A stretch of 64,000 bases of DNA from PALSA-612 sp963765295 (GCA_963765295.1 CAVXVO010000003.1:124001-188000), one strand, 5' to 3'; shown: positions 53,374 to 63,079, numbered from the stretch's first letter. Notes: generated by a model not told the origin, from the letters alone. Made by a program: numbers and translations.

Positions 53374-54499
53374 ATGACGGCGACGGCGCGCTGGCTCGAG
53401 GCCTTCCGGCGTGCCGGGACGCACTCGCTGATCGTCTGGCCGTTTCTCGCCGTCGCCAGGGTCGTCCAGGTCGGCGCCGGCCAGCATGCCGTCGCGTACG
53501 ACTTCACGCACGCCTATCTGCCCGCGGCCCACCTCGTCCTCGTCGGCCGCTCTCCCTACCCGGCCGCGACCATCGCCGCGATCACTCCAAAGACCGCATT
53601 CATCTATCCGCCGCTCACGGCCTACCTCGTCACACCCTTCACCCTTCTCCCGGTGGCGGTGGCGCAGGGGCTCGCAACCGCCCTTGCGATCCTCGCGGTG
53701 GTGGGCACTCTCTGGATCGTCGGTGTCCGCGATTGGCGCTGCTACGCCGTCGTGTTCCTCTGGGAGCCGACGTTCTCGGCGATCCAGACCGCGAACGTGA
53801 ACCTTCTGCTCGCGGTCGGGCTCGCCGTCGTCTGGAGGTACCGCCGGCGACCGGTCGTGGTCGCGGTCGCCACTGGTGCGATGGTCGCGTTGAAGCCGTT
53901 TCTGTGGCCGATCGCCATCTGGCTTCTCTGCACGCGCCGTTTCAAGGAGGCGATCGCGAGTGCCCTCGTCGCCGCCTGTCTGGTCTTCGGGCCTTGGGCA
54001 GGAATCGGCTTCGCGGACGTCACGGGCTACCCACACCTGATGAGCCTGGTAGCCAAGGTGGAGGGGCCCGACGCCTACACGATCGAGGCGCTGCTGAGAG
54101 GCGTCGTGTCGTGGCGAGCGGCAGAGCTCGTCGCGGCCGTCGCCGGCCTCGTGGCCCTGGTCGCCATGGCCCGGGCCGGTCGCGCGGACGAGCGCCGCTC
54201 GTTCGCGCTCGCGATCGCCGTCGCGTTTCTCTTGACCCCGATCGTCTGGATGGACTACTTCGTCCTGCTCCTCGTCGTGCTCGGACTGTTCGCAGCCCGG
54301 TTCAGCGGTGTCTGGCTGATTCCGTTGTTCTTCTGGATCGCTCCGCAGGTCGCAAACGGTGCGCCGTGGCAGACGGCAGCCGCGCTCGCCGTCGCCGCCG
54401 GCGACGTTCGCGATCGCGCTCCGGCGCCACCCGGAGAGCCGGGAGTCTCCTGCTCCGTCCGGACTTGCCCTGCCCGGGCGCGAGCTCGCGACTTCCTGA
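53374..54499 (+). CDS. GT87-like (DUF2029) membrane glycosyltransferase, frame-broken at 3' end
   Basis: About 375 residues with ten predicted membrane helices. The first external loop AYDFTHAYLPAAHLVLVGRSPYP matches the GT87 (polyprenyl-phosphomannose-dependent mannosyltransferase) pattern with an Asp at the catalytic place, and IYPPLTAYLVTPFTLLP and PFLWPIAIWLLCTRRFKEA follow. A one-base removal near 54402 gives the C-terminal helix end ATFAIALRRHPES and a TGA at 54497-54499. Whether it glycosylates pilins or lipoglycans is unknown. It is 27 bases downstream of tadC on the same strand. Confidence 0.75.
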
Positions 54500-54511
54500 G
54501 CGGCCCTCCGC

Positions 54512-55921
54512 CTAGGAGTTGACGACGCGCAGCGCGGCTTCGCGCTTGCCGAGCTCGCCCTGGGCGCGGGCGATGAACGATTCGAGCTCGGCTTCCTTCT
54601 TGGCGACGCGCGCCTCGCGGGCCTTGAGCTCCTGCTCCCACTGGTCGAGCCGGTCGGACTCGAGCTCGATGTCGACCTCGACCTTGGCGCGGTGGTTCTC
54701 GATCTCGGTCTCGCGGTCGTGGATCGCAGCCTCTCGCTCGTCGACGTCCTCGCCGCGCGAGTCGAGATCGGCCTCGCGGGACTTGAGGCGCGCAGCGCGT
54801 TTCTCGATGCGCGTTCGCTCGCCCTCGATCTGCTCCTCCGCCGTGGCGAGCTCGCTCTCGCGGACGGCGAGCTTGCGCTGCCGGGCCTCGAGGTCCTCGG
54901 CCAGCGAGTCGAGGTTGCGGCCGCGGACGCAGTCGGCGGCCAATTGCTCGAGCTCCGTCGCGCGGCGGTCGAGGTCCGCCTGCAGCTCCCGCAGCTCGCG
55001 GCCGCGGAAGACGTTCTCCTCCGCGCGCTTGATCTCGGCTGCCTTCGTGGACAGCTCGGCACCCCGCGCGTCGAGCTTGCGGGCACGTTCGGTCAGCTCG
55101 CCCTGCTGCTTGGTCAGTTCGTGGCGATCGTTTGCGAGCTGGGCAGCCTCCGTCTCGAGCGCGGCTCGCTCGGCGGCCAGCGCCTCCCGGTCCCTCTCGA
55201 CGGAATTCGAGTCGGACGTGAGCCCCTTCCGCTCGGCAGCGAGCTCCTGCTCCAGCTCGCGCCGGCGCTGCTCCAGCTCGCGCTCACCATCGCGTGCGCG
55301 GCGCTCGAGCTCGCGCGCGAGGTCCCTCTCGCGCCGGTCGAGCTCGCGTTCGAGCTCGGCGACCCGTCGGTCACGCTCCTTCAGCTCGATGTCGAGCTGG
55401 CGCTCGTGGTCGCTGCGATCCTTCTTGCGGTTCTCGAGACTCTCTTCGAGCTTGTCGAGCCGCTTCTCTGTGCGCTCGAGCTCGCTCGCCTGCCGGTCGA
55501 TCTCAGCGGCCCGCTCGCGCAGCTCGTCGTCGTGCCGGTCGAGTTGGGCCACGCGCTCGTCGAACCCGGCGGCCTGAGCCTCGAGGTCGGTCCGCTGGGA
55601 GTCGAGCGCCTGCTCGTGCTCGCGTAGCGTGGCCTCGCGCTGATCCTGCTGTGCGGCCAGCTCCTCGATCTCGGCCGAGCGGCGGGCGAGCTCCTGGACG
55701 AGCCGGTCGTCGACCTCTCCCTTTGGCTCGACGGCGACGGTCTTTCGCGGTTTCTCGGGGGGTTGAGCGTTCTTCGCGGCGACGGCGGCACGCTTGCTCT
55801 TCACCACGGGCGCCTTGCGCTCGAGCTGCGCGCGCAGGCCGCTGCCAAACCCCTGCTCGATCTCTTCGATCGGGCTGTCGCCTTCGAGGGGTTCGTTGCT
55901 TGCCGAGTGGTGCGGGCTCAC
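54512..55921 (-). CDS. Long coiled-coil protein, unknown function
   Basis: A 469-residue protein, almost wholly an Arg/Glu-rich coiled coil from about residue 75 to 455 (for example RRVAELERELDRRERDLARELE), preceded by a short basic N-terminal region (VVKSKRAAVAAKNAQPPEKPRK). It lacks membrane helices or ATPase motifs, so it is not SMC. It could be a cytoskeletal or scaffolding filament, for instance polar-growth or pilus-positioning, but context gives no proof. Converges with the GT87 gene. GTG at 55921 is assigned as start. Confidence 0.7.
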   Translation of the reverse strand: MSPHHSASNEPLEGDSPIEEIEQGFGSGLRAQLERKAPVVKSKRAAVAAKNAQPPEKPRKTVAVEPKGEVDDRLVQELARRSAEIEELAAQQDQREATLREHEQALDSQRTDLEAQAAGFDERVAQLDRHDDELRERAAEIDRQASELERTEKRLDKLEESLENRKKDRSDHERQLDIELKERDRRVAELERELDRRERDLARELERRARDGERELEQRRRELEQELAAERKGLTSDSNSVERDREALAAERAALETEAAQLANDRHELTKQQGELTERARKLDARGAELSTKAAEIKRAEENVFRGRELRELQADLDRRATELEQLAADCVRGRNLDSLAEDLEARQRKLAVRESELATAEEQIEGERTRIEKRAARLKSREADLDSRGEDVDEREAAIHDRETEIENHRAKVEVDIELESDRLDQWEQELKAREARVAKKEAELESFIARAQGELGKREAALRVVNS

Positions 55922-55972
55922 GCGCTCACGTCGTCGCTCAAGAGAGGGATCGGCGCGGGGGGGAGGGTCGAT

Positions 55973-56620
55973 CTATCCCTCGTGTGAGGGGCGGTCGGTA
56001 AACGTGTCCGCGACGGCCACGATCGTCATGCCGCGCCGCACGATCCGAGCCTGTACGGAGGCAGGGAAGAGCCCGAGCAGGCCGGCCGGCGTGAGCAGCC
56101 GCAGGCCCAACCCTTCGTGGCGCCGAAGCGCCCGGTAGACGCTGTCGCGTCGCTCGTCGGAAAGCCAGTGCGCGAGCGGCACGAGCGTGTGCGTGTCGAT
56201 CGGGAAGCGCCGGTTCGGCGTCGTCACGAAGACACGGCGCGAGACTCGGCAGAGCTCGTCGACGAACGCGCGCTGCGAGTCGAGATCGGGCAGGTGCTCG
56301 ACGACAGCGTTCGAGAAGCCGATGTCGAACTGGTCGTCCAGGAAGGGTAGCGCCCGTCCGTCGGCCCGAACCGCCGTGACCTTCGGGAACGCCTCCTGGA
56401 AGACGGTCAGGTGCTGCGTCGAGACGGCGACGATCTGCTCCGGCCAGGGGTAGAGCGCCTCGAAGAAGTTCGCGGTGCCGTACGTGTCCTCGCCGTACCC
56501 GCCGTCGCTCACGCCGACGTCGACGACCGTCATCTCGGCCGTCGGCCGCATCGTCTCGAGGAAGAGATCGAGCTTGTGTCTCCGACTCCTCGCCGAGACG
56601 CGCGCGGCGAGACCGCGCAT
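55973..56620 (-). CDS. Class I SAM-dependent methyltransferase
   Basis: A 215-residue methyltransferase. Motif I is MTVVDVGVSDGGYGEDTYG (Gly-rich loop altered), later ALPFLDDQFDIGFSNAVVEHL (motif IV-like) and RVFVTTPNRRFPIDTHTLVPLAHWLS, a pattern seen in methyltransferases of surface-polysaccharide clusters. The substrate is unknown. It lies between a secreted glycoside-hydrolase-like gene (about 13 bases upstream if that gene ends at 56634) and the coiled-coil gene. Confidence 0.8.
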   Translation of the reverse strand: MRGLAARVSARSRRHKLDLFLETMRPTAEMTVVDVGVSDGGYGEDTYGTANFFEALYPWPEQIVAVSTQHLTVFQEAFPKVTAVRADGRALPFLDDQFDIGFSNAVVEHLPDLDSQRAFVDELCRVSRRVFVTTPNRRFPIDTHTLVPLAHWLSDERRDSVYRALRRHEGLGLRLLTPAGLLGLFPASVQARIVRRGMTIVAVADTFTDRPSHEG

Positions 56621-56633
56621 GGGCCAAGAGCCC

Positions 56634-58055
56634 CTACGAGACCGGACAGAATCTCGGCCACGCGGTTGGCCTGATTCCCGTTCGCGTCGCCGATCCTGAG
56701 ATAGACAACGTAGAGGCCGTTCTTCTGTGCCTTGACGATCGGGATCCGAAAGGAAGCGTATCCGTCGATGCTGATCGTCGACGTCGGCTGGGCGGCGACG
56801 GAATGACCCCGGTAGGTCACTGACACCGTCGCGCCGAGTTTGGCTCCGACACCGTCCCGCGCCGCGAACTCCCAGACCGGAATCCGGAGCATCGGGAACG
56901 ACGAGCCCGGCTTGATGTGTTGCACCGGGCTACGGACGTCGAGCGCCCTCGCGCCGGCCGTGAACGTCGCGAAGGCGGGCTTGCGCGAATTGTCCTGGTT
57001 CTCGACGCCGCTCTGCCACGTGCTCGTCGGGTCGTCGCGGAAGATGAACCAGATGAACATGAAGATGTACGGGCTGTCCGAGACCTCGGCCATCGTCCGC
57101 TTCGTGTACGCCGCCTGCTGCGCGAGCGTCACGCCCTTCGGCTCGCCGGGCTTCGTCTCGAAGCCGTACTCGGTGATCCAGATCTTCACGAACTTCCGCT
57201 TGAACCACTGCTGGAGCTTCTTCTCGAAGGTCGGGATCTGCGGCAGGTTGACGTTCGGGAAGGCGACCTTCACGTCCGGGCCCTGGCCGAGGCCGGAGTA
57301 CGGGTGGTGCGACCAGGCGTCGAACTTCAGGTTCGGCGCCGACTTGGCCACCAGTTGCGCGAAGAGACCGGGCGCGATCGTGTCCTGCACGCCGCCCGAG
57401 CTCGGCTTCTGCTGGCCGCGCGGCGAGGTCTCGCCGACGGCGACCTGCGCGAGCCTGTTGCCGGCCTTGACGCCAGCGTATGCCGCGGCCGCCATCTGGG
57501 CGTAGACCCTCGGCGAGAAGGGCTGTGCCGTTCTTGTACGTGGGAGCGAGGAACTCCTCGAGATTCGGCTCGTTCCAGACCGAGTAGTACCCGACGTACA
57601 GGGGGCCGAGCTGCGCCTGGTAGCGACCGGAATAGCGCGCCGCGAGCGCCCGCGCGAAGTTCTGGAGGTCGGCCATGTTCGTCGGCGCGTGGTTCTCGCC
57701 CTGGTTGCCGTTCGCCCAGCCGGGCGTGCCCCAGATCGTGATCAGGACCGTCATCCCCTTGAGGCCGGCGTTGTGCGACGAGTTCGTCGACGTCCTCGAA
57801 GTGGTAGCCCGGGTCGAGCGGGTCGGTCGCGTTGGCGGGCCGCGAGGGCGCGATGCGCGACCAGTACGCGGTCGTGCGGATGATCGTGGCGCCGGTCGTG
57901 GCCGCGTTGACGAAGTTCGTGGCCCGGTCGTCGCGCCAGCGGAAGGACGGATCGTCCTGGAACCCGACGGGCATCCTCGGTGCGCTGAGGGCGGCGGCCG
58001 GGGCGACCGCGGCCAGCACGAGCAGGCAGCCGAGAATGAGGCGGGTTCGGGTCAT
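56634..58055 (-). CDS. Secreted glycoside-hydrolase-like protein (TIM barrel), frame-broken
   Basis: About 470 residues. A signal peptide (LILGCLLVLAAVAPAAALSA) is followed by ATTGATIIRTTAYWSRIAP, WGTPGWANG, GYYSVWNEPNLEEFL (acid/base Glu in the NEP motif) and IWITEYGFETKPG (nucleophile Glu), the pattern of clan GH-A cellulase-like or GH39-like enzymes. A C-terminal beta domain ends in LYVVYLRIGDANGNQANRVAE. Frames change near 57772 and 57527, and a third base removal near 56645 would end the gene at TAG 56634-56636. Read literally it ends at 56530, inside the next gene. The substrate is unknown. Confidence 0.75.
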
Positions 58056-58103
58056 ATGGGGGCGGCGGCTCGACGGGCCGAGCCGAGGGACCATACCGCG
58101 ATT

Positions 58104-58121
58104 GCGACCCGATCGGGTCGC
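58104..58121. promoter_or_regulatory. Perfect 18-bp palindrome GCGACCCGATCGGGTCGC
   Basis: It lies 49 bases upstream of the glycoside-hydrolase-like gene and 36 bases after the arfB stop, both on the minus strand. An A/T-rich stretch (CTACTAACAGACATCTAACG) is adjacent. It could be an operator for the secreted enzyme or the stem of an arfB terminator; no T-tract follows. Confidence 0.5.
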
Positions 58122-58156
58122 TACTAACAGACATCTAACGTTCTCCAACGTCGGTT

Positions 58157-58591
58157 TTACTCATCGCTCACGGGGCCGCGACCGCGCTTCACGTCGCCCC
58201 GGCGGCGCTTCTCGGCCAGGCGATTCTCGATCGACGAACGAGGCGGCCGCGTCGCCCGTCGCTTCCGCGGCACGCGCAGCGCCTCGCGGAGGGAGGCGAC
58301 GAGCCGCTCGACGGCGAGCTCCCGGTTCCGCGCCTGGCTCCGCTCGTCCTCGGCGACGGCACGCAGGACCGCTCCGGCCCGACTCACGACGCGCCGCTTC
58401 TGCCCTTCGGTGAGCGACGCCGACGCCTCGACGTCGAACAGCGCCTCGACCCGTGTCTCCGTCTTCTGCGCGTGCTGGCCGCCCGGGCCGCTCGACCTGG
58501 ACGTGCGCAGGCGGATCTCGGCGCGCCCGATCGAGACGCTCCGCGTGACCTGGATCCTGTTCGCACTAGACTCGCCCGCGATGGCGTCCAT
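58157..58591 (-). CDS. arfB: Peptide chain release factor-like protein ArfB
   Basis: A 144-residue stalled-ribosome rescue hydrolase. The GGQ catalytic loop is in RTSRSSGPGGQHAQKTETRVE (about residues 37-57), and the basic tail PRKRRATRPPRSSIENRLAEKRRRG that enters the mRNA channel is present, while the codon-recognition domain of true release factors is missing. That combination defines ArfB/YaeJ. ATG at 58591 is favoured; the open frame upstream is antisense to acpS. Confidence 0.88.
   Translation of the reverse strand: MDAIAGESSANRIQVTRSVSIGRAEIRLRTSRSSGPGGQHAQKTETRVEALFDVEASASLTEGQKRRVVSRAGAVLRAVAEDERSQARNRELAVERLVASLREALRVPRKRRATRPPRSSIENRLAEKRRRGDVKRGRGPVSDE
58567..58572 (+). promoter_or_regulatory. 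-10 hexamer TAGACT upstream of acpS
   Basis: TAGACT with a GTGACC -35-like element 16 bases upstream (58545-58550). It is eight bases before an ATG at 58581 that opens a 12-codon reading frame ending in the acpS start. Confidence 0.4.
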
Positions 58592-58619
58592 TCTGGTGAT
58601 CGAGGCCGCTGTTCCATGA
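58581..58619 (+). CDS. Possible 12-residue upstream peptide coupled to acpS
   Basis: ATG at 58581 opens MASILVIEAAVP and its TGA (58617-58619) overlaps the acpS ATG as ATGA. With the TAGACT hexamer eight bases upstream, the mRNA could begin at or near this ATG, making acpS translation depend on reinitiation. It is antisense to the arfB start. It could equally be chance. Confidence 0.3.
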   Translation: MASILVIEAAVP

Positions 58620-58982
58620 GGGTCGGCGTCGACCTGATCGAGATCGAGCGTGTCCGGCGAGCGCTCGCGCGCTACGCGGGCTTCCGGGCGCGGTGCTTCA
58701 CCGAGGCGGAGCGGGCGTACTGCGACTCCCGCCCGAACCCTGCCCAGCACTACGCGGCGCGGTTCGCGGGCAAGGAGGCGGTTGGCAAGGCGCTCGGCTT
58801 CGGCGTCGCGGTCAACTTCGCCTGGCGCGAGGTCGAGATCGCGGGGCGGCCGAAGCCGTCCGTGCGACTCTCGGGGCGGTTGCGCGAGCGCGCCGAGAGG
58901 TTGGGGGCGGGCGAGGTCGAGCTCTCGATGACGCACTCCGAAGGAGCTGGCGGCCGCGGTCGCGGTCGTCTCCGATGTTTGA
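58616..58982 (+). CDS. acpS: Holo-[acyl-carrier-protein] synthase, 3' end frame-broken
   Basis: About 121 residues; transfers phosphopantetheine from CoA to ACP. VGVDLIEIERVRRALARY holds the metal-ligand Asp, and HYAARFAGKEAVGKALG the Glu/Lys pair. Near 58940 the frame must drop one base (CACTCCGAAG) to read the conserved end SMTHSKELAAAVAVVSDV and TGA at 58980-58982. nnr starts at 58975, inside this end. Confidence 0.9.
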
Positions 58983-60345
58983 GCCGCTGTACACGGCCGA
59001 TGAGATGCGTGCCGCGGAGGAGCGCCATCCCGGCTACCCCGGGACCGTTCCGGAGCTGATGGAGCGCGCCGGGAAGGCCGTCGCCGACCTCGTGCTCGAG
59101 GACTTCGCCGAGCTGCGGCGGATCACGGTCGTCTGCGGCGGTGGGTCGAACGGCGGCGACGGGCGGGTCGCCGCCCGGTACCTCGAGCAGGCGGGACGCG
59201 AGGTGCGGGTCGTGGACGCGAAGGCGGGGGAGACCGAGCTCGGCGAGCCCGACGTGATCGTGGATGCGCTCTTCGGCACGGGCTTCTCCGGGGAGCCGCG
59301 TGCCGACGCGGTCGAGCTGATCGAGCTGATCAACGCGAGCGACGCGGAGGTCGTCGCCGTCGACCTGCCCTCGGGCGTCGACGCGTCGACCGGCGAGGTT
59401 GCAGGCGTCGCGGTCGAGGCCACCTGCACGGTCGCGTTCCACGGCGAGAAGGTCGGCAACGAGGTCGCGCCCGGCGCGGATTTCTCCGGCTCCTACGTCG
59501 ACGTCGCCGACATCGGGCTCGAGCCGCTCGAGACGCGTCACCAGAAGGTCGTCGGGATCGACATCCTCCAGCTCGTTCCGCGACGGATGCCGCGCGACAA
59601 CAAGTACACGGCCGGCTCCGTGCTCGTCGTCGGCGGCGGGCCCGGGATGACGGGCGCGCCCGCATTGGCGGCGCGGGCGGCGTTCCGGGCCGACGCGGGC
59701 TACGTCGCCGTCGCGACACCCGCCGAGTGCGATCCCGGTGCTCGAGACCCTGGTCCTGGAGGCCGTGAAGCGGCCGCTCGAAGACGTGTTCGACGCGGTC
59801 GGTCGCGCGGGCGCGCTCGCGATCGGGCCCGGTCTCGGGCGCGGCGACGAGCGGCGGGCGCTCGTCCGGCGGCTGCTCGAGGAGACCGATCTGCCGGCCG
59901 TGGTCGACGCGGACGCCCTGTTCGGTCTCGAGCCGTTCTCGCGCGCCGCGCCGACGGTGCTGACTCCCCACTCGGGCGAGTTGGCGCGCCTCCTCGGCGT
60001 CGACTCGGAGTGGGTGGACGCGCATCGCCTCGCAGGCACTCGGCCGGGCGGTCGAGCGGTTCGGCTGCGTCGTTCTGCTGAAAGGGAGCGACACGCTCGA
60101 TCGGCGCTCCGGGCGAGGGCGTGATCGTCAGCACGGGCTGGTCCGCGCTGGCGACGGCCGGAACGGGCGACGTCCTCACCGGCATCGTCGGCGCCTTCCT
60201 GGCCAAGGGTGTGGACGCGCGGCTTGCCGCCGCCGCGGCGGCGACGGCCCACGCGCAGGCGGCGATGGCGGTCGAGCACGCCGACGGCCTCGTGGCCAGC
60301 GACGTGGTCGAGGCGCTGCCGCGGGTGCTGGGTGCCTCGCTCTGA
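58975..60345 (+). CDS. nnr: Bifunctional NAD(P)H-hydrate epimerase/dehydratase, frame-broken three times
   Basis: About 455 residues. It repairs hydrated NAD(P)H. The N-terminal epimerase domain has VVCGGGSNGGDGRVAARYL and AVDLPSGVDASTGE; the C-terminal ADP/ATP-dependent dehydratase domain has YTAGSVLVVGGGPGMTGAPALAARAAFRAD, AIGPGLGRG, VLTPHSGELARLLG and TAGTGDVLTGIVGAFLA. Single-base breaks near 59735, 60035 and 60085 split the dehydratase domain into four frames, yet every conserved motif survives. It overlaps acpS and alr. Confidence 0.88.
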
Positions 60346-61348
60346 GGTCACGATCGACCTCGGCGCGCTGCGCCGCAACGTCGAGCGGCTGTGCAGGGTC
60401 CTCGGTCGCACGGAGCTCTGGGCCGTGGTCAAGGCGGACGCGTACGGCCACGGCGCGGCAGAGGTGGCCAGGGCCGCGACGGACGCGGGCGCGACAGCCC
60501 TGTGCGTCGCGACCGTGGCCGAGGGACTGTCCCTCAGAGATGTCCTGCCGGGACCCCGCATCCTCGTCCTCGGCCCGACGAGTCATGTCCGCGAGGCGCG
60601 CGAGGGCAGGCTCGAGCTCGTCGTCGGCGACGGGCCGATCCCCGGTGACGTGCCGGTCCACGTCAAGCTCGACACGGGCATGGGCCGCTACGGCTACTCC
60701 CGCGTGCCCGACCTGCCCGCGAACGTCGTCGGGCTGATGACGCACCTGGCCACGGCCGACTCGGACGATGCTTTCGCCGAGCGGCAGCTCGACCGCTTCC
60801 GAGAGGCCGTCGAGGAGTCCGACTCCACCCTGACACTGCACGCGGCGAACAGCGCCGCAGCGCTGCGTCTGCCCTCGTCGCGGCTCGACGCGGCGCGGTG
60901 CGGGATCGCGCTCTACGGCCTTTCGCCCTTCGGCACGGACCCTGCCGAGGACGCGCTCGAGCCGGTGCTCGCCTGGCGGAGCGAGCTGGCGCAGGTCAAG
61001 CGGCTCGCGACCGGCGAGAGCACGGGCTACGGCAGGTCCTTCGTCGCCGAGCACGACACGTGGATCGGACTCGTGCCGGTCGGCTACGCGGACGGCTTCC
61101 CCCGCGACCTGACCGGAACGGACGTGGTCGTCGCGGGCAAGCGGTGCCGTGTCGTCGGCACCGTCTCGATGGATTCGTTCGCGGTCGAGCTGGCCGGATC
61201 GGCGGACCCCGGGACGCCGGTGACGCTGATCGGCGACGGCCTGCTCGCCGAGGAGCACGCCCGGCACGCGGGCACGATCACGTACGAGCTCGTCACCGGC
61301 ATCAGGACCGCCCCGGAGCGCGCGACGCGGACGGTGCGGGGTGCTTGA
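60332..61348 (+). CDS. alr: Alanine racemase
   Basis: A 338-residue PLP enzyme making D-alanine for peptidoglycan. The PLP lysine is in LWAVVKADAYGHGAAEVA (about residue 31), followed by VHVKLDTGMGRYGY, and the catalytic Tyr region STGYGRSFVA and VPVGYADGFPRD. GTG at 60332 gives the natural N-terminus (RSEVTIDLGALRRNVERL), overlapping nnr by 14 bases. acpS-nnr-alr is a common actinobacterial order. Confidence 0.95.
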   Translation: MPRSEVTIDLGALRRNVERLCRVLGRTELWAVVKADAYGHGAAEVARAATDAGATALCVATVAEGLSLRDVLPGPRILVLGPTSHVREAREGRLELVVGDGPIPGDVPVHVKLDTGMGRYGYSRVPDLPANVVGLMTHLATADSDDAFAERQLDRFREAVEESDSTLTLHAANSAAALRLPSSRLDAARCGIALYGLSPFGTDPAEDALEPVLAWRSELAQVKRLATGESTGYGRSFVAEHDTWIGLVPVGYADGFPRDLTGTDVVVAGKRCRVVGTVSMDSFAVELAGSADPGTPVTLIGDGLLAEEHARHAGTITYELVTGIRTAPERATRTVRGA

Positions 61349-62363
61349 GCGTGCCGTCGAGATCCTCGCCGGCGAGGAGGCGTACGTCGTCGGCGGCACC
61401 GTGCGCGACGAGCTGCTCGGACGGCCTGTACTCGACCTCGATATCGCCTGCTCCGATCCGGAGCGGGCGGCGCGGGCGTACGTGGCGGACTCGGACGGCG
61501 CACCGTTTCCACTCTCCGCCGCGCACGGCGGCTGGCGGGTCGCGCTGTCCGGGAGCCGGACGGTCGACTTCACGCCGCTCCGCGGCTCGATCGAGGACGA
61601 CCTGGCGACGCGCGACTTCACGATCAACGCGATCGCGCGGCCGCTCGCCGGCGGCGAGCACGTCGACCCGTTCGCCGGCCGCGGCGACCTCGACGCGCGG
61701 ATCGTCCGGGCGGTCGGCGCCGGCGTGTTCGAGGCCGATCCGATCCGCCTGCTGCGGGCGGTCCGCTTCGAGGAGGAGCTCGGCTTCGCGATCGAGCGGC
61801 GTACCGAGCGCTTGCTCAGCGACCAGGCCGGCTTCGTCACGAAGCCCGCCGGGGAGCGCATCCTCGAGGTGCTCCTGCGGATCGGCGTCCAGGGTTGGCG
61901 TCGCCTCGACGGGCTCGGACTCCTGCAGCCTCTCGGCGGCTCGCTCGACCTCGCGGACCGGGCCGGCGCCGTCGACACACCCGAGTACCGGCTCGTCGTC
62001 TTCCTCCAGGACTCGCTCGGCCTGCTGCCGATCTCGCGCGAGCTTCGGCGCTACGCGGTCGCGCTGCTGCGGAGCTCGCCTCCGGCCGACTCGTCGGCAC
62101 GCTCGCTGCACCGCTTCCGCCGAGGAACGGAGCCGTGGGCTTTCGACGCGCTGGCCCTCCACGGCCGTCTCGACCTCGCCGCGCCGCTCGCCGCGTCTCG
62201 CGCCGCCGACCCGCCCGAGCCGCTGCTCCGCGGCGACGAGCTCGGGTTGCCGGAAGGTCCCGAGATCGGCGTGCTGCTGGAGCTGATCGCCGAGGAGCGG
62301 GCAGCAGGCATGATCTCGACCAGGGAGGAGGCGCTCGAGCTTGTCCGACGACAATCACGCTGA
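61341..62363 (+). CDS. CCA-adding enzyme/poly(A) polymerase family protein
   Basis: A 340-residue class II nucleotidyltransferase. AYVVGGTVRDELLGRPVLDLDIA holds the GG and DxD motifs (about residues 14-36), TRDFTINAIARPL the RxDFTINAI motif (about 93), and DPIRLLRAVRFEEELGF the RNA-binding neck. The body is shorter than a full CCA enzyme and lacks an HD domain. It may be the tRNA nucleotidyltransferase or a second, divergent paralogue. GTG at 61341 overlaps alr by eight bases. Confidence 0.85.
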   Translation: MLERAVEILAGEEAYVVGGTVRDELLGRPVLDLDIACSDPERAARAYVADSDGAPFPLSAAHGGWRVALSGSRTVDFTPLRGSIEDDLATRDFTINAIARPLAGGEHVDPFAGRGDLDARIVRAVGAGVFEADPIRLLRAVRFEEELGFAIERRTERLLSDQAGFVTKPAGERILEVLLRIGVQGWRRLDGLGLLQPLGGSLDLADRAGAVDTPEYRLVVFLQDSLGLLPISRELRRYAVALLRSSPPADSSARSLHRFRRGTEPWAFDALALHGRLDLAAPLAASRAADPPEPLLRGDELGLPEGPEIGVLLELIAEERAAGMISTREEALELVRRQSR

Positions 62364-63063
62364 GGCCGTGCAGGAGCGGTTCGCCCGCACGGCGGCGCGC
62401 ATCCTCGAGCGCGAGCGCTCCCGGCGGGAGGCGCTCAGGGTTGCGCTGCGCCAGTTCGTGCCGCTAGCGGGCAACGAGCGCGTCCTCGACTCGGGCGCCG
62501 GCACGGGCGCGCTCGCTCTCGCCCTCGCGCCGCTCGTCCGCAAGGTGATCGCGATCGACATCGTCGAGGAGCTCCTCGAGCACGGCCGGCAGGCCGCGGA
62601 AGGGCTCGACAACGTGAGCTTCGTGAAGGCGGACGCGATGGCGCTGCCGTTCGAGCGGGACGCCTTCGACCTCGCCGCCTGCCACCGCACGCTGCACCAC
62701 GTCGCCCGTCCGGAGCTCGTCGTCTCGGAGCTCGCGCGCGTGACGTGCCTCGGCGGCCGCGTGCTCGTGATCGACCAGATCGCCCCGGCCGACCCACTCG
62801 CGGCGATCGAGCTCGACCGCTTCGAGCGCGCCCGCGACGCGTCGCACACTCGGCTGCTGTCCGACATCGACATCCGCTCGTCGCTCGACGCCAACGGGCT
62901 CGTCCTGCTCGGCTCGAGGATGGAGCAGGAATCGCGCGACCTCGACAGCTACCTCGATCTGGCAGGCTGCGAGGGCGAGGCGCGCGAGGCCGTCAGCTCC
63001 GTGGCGCCGGCCCAGATCGTCGCCACGATCGGCTGGTACCTGGCGGCCAAGCCGATGCCGTGA
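62341..63063 (+). CDS. Class I SAM-dependent methyltransferase (UbiE-like)
   Basis: A 240-residue methyltransferase with motif I VLDSGAGTGALALALAP (about residues 48-64), KVIAIDIVEELLEHGR, motif II FVKADAMALPFERDAFDLA and CHRTLHHVARPELVVSELARV. This set resembles the UbiE/MenG group acting on small lipophilic substrates, but the true substrate is open. TTG at 62341 overlaps the preceding gene by 23 bases. Confidence 0.82.
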   Translation: MSDDNHAEAVQERFARTAARILERERSRREALRVALRQFVPLAGNERVLDSGAGTGALALALAPLVRKVIAIDIVEELLEHGRQAAEGLDNVSFVKADAMALPFERDAFDLAACHRTLHHVARPELVVSELARVTCLGGRVLVIDQIAPADPLAAIELDRFERARDASHTRLLSDIDIRSSLDANGLVLLGSRMEQESRDLDSYLDLAGCEGEAREAVSSVAPAQIVATIGWYLAAKPMP

Positions 63064-63067
63064 CCAG

Positions 63068-63073
63068 TAGGCT
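63068..63073 (+). promoter_or_regulatory. -10 hexamer TAGGCT, probable leaderless promoter
   Basis: TAGGCT followed by six bases (tcgcgc) and the GTG at 63080 of the aminopeptidase gene. Confidence 0.5.
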
Positions 63074-63079
63074 TCGCGC

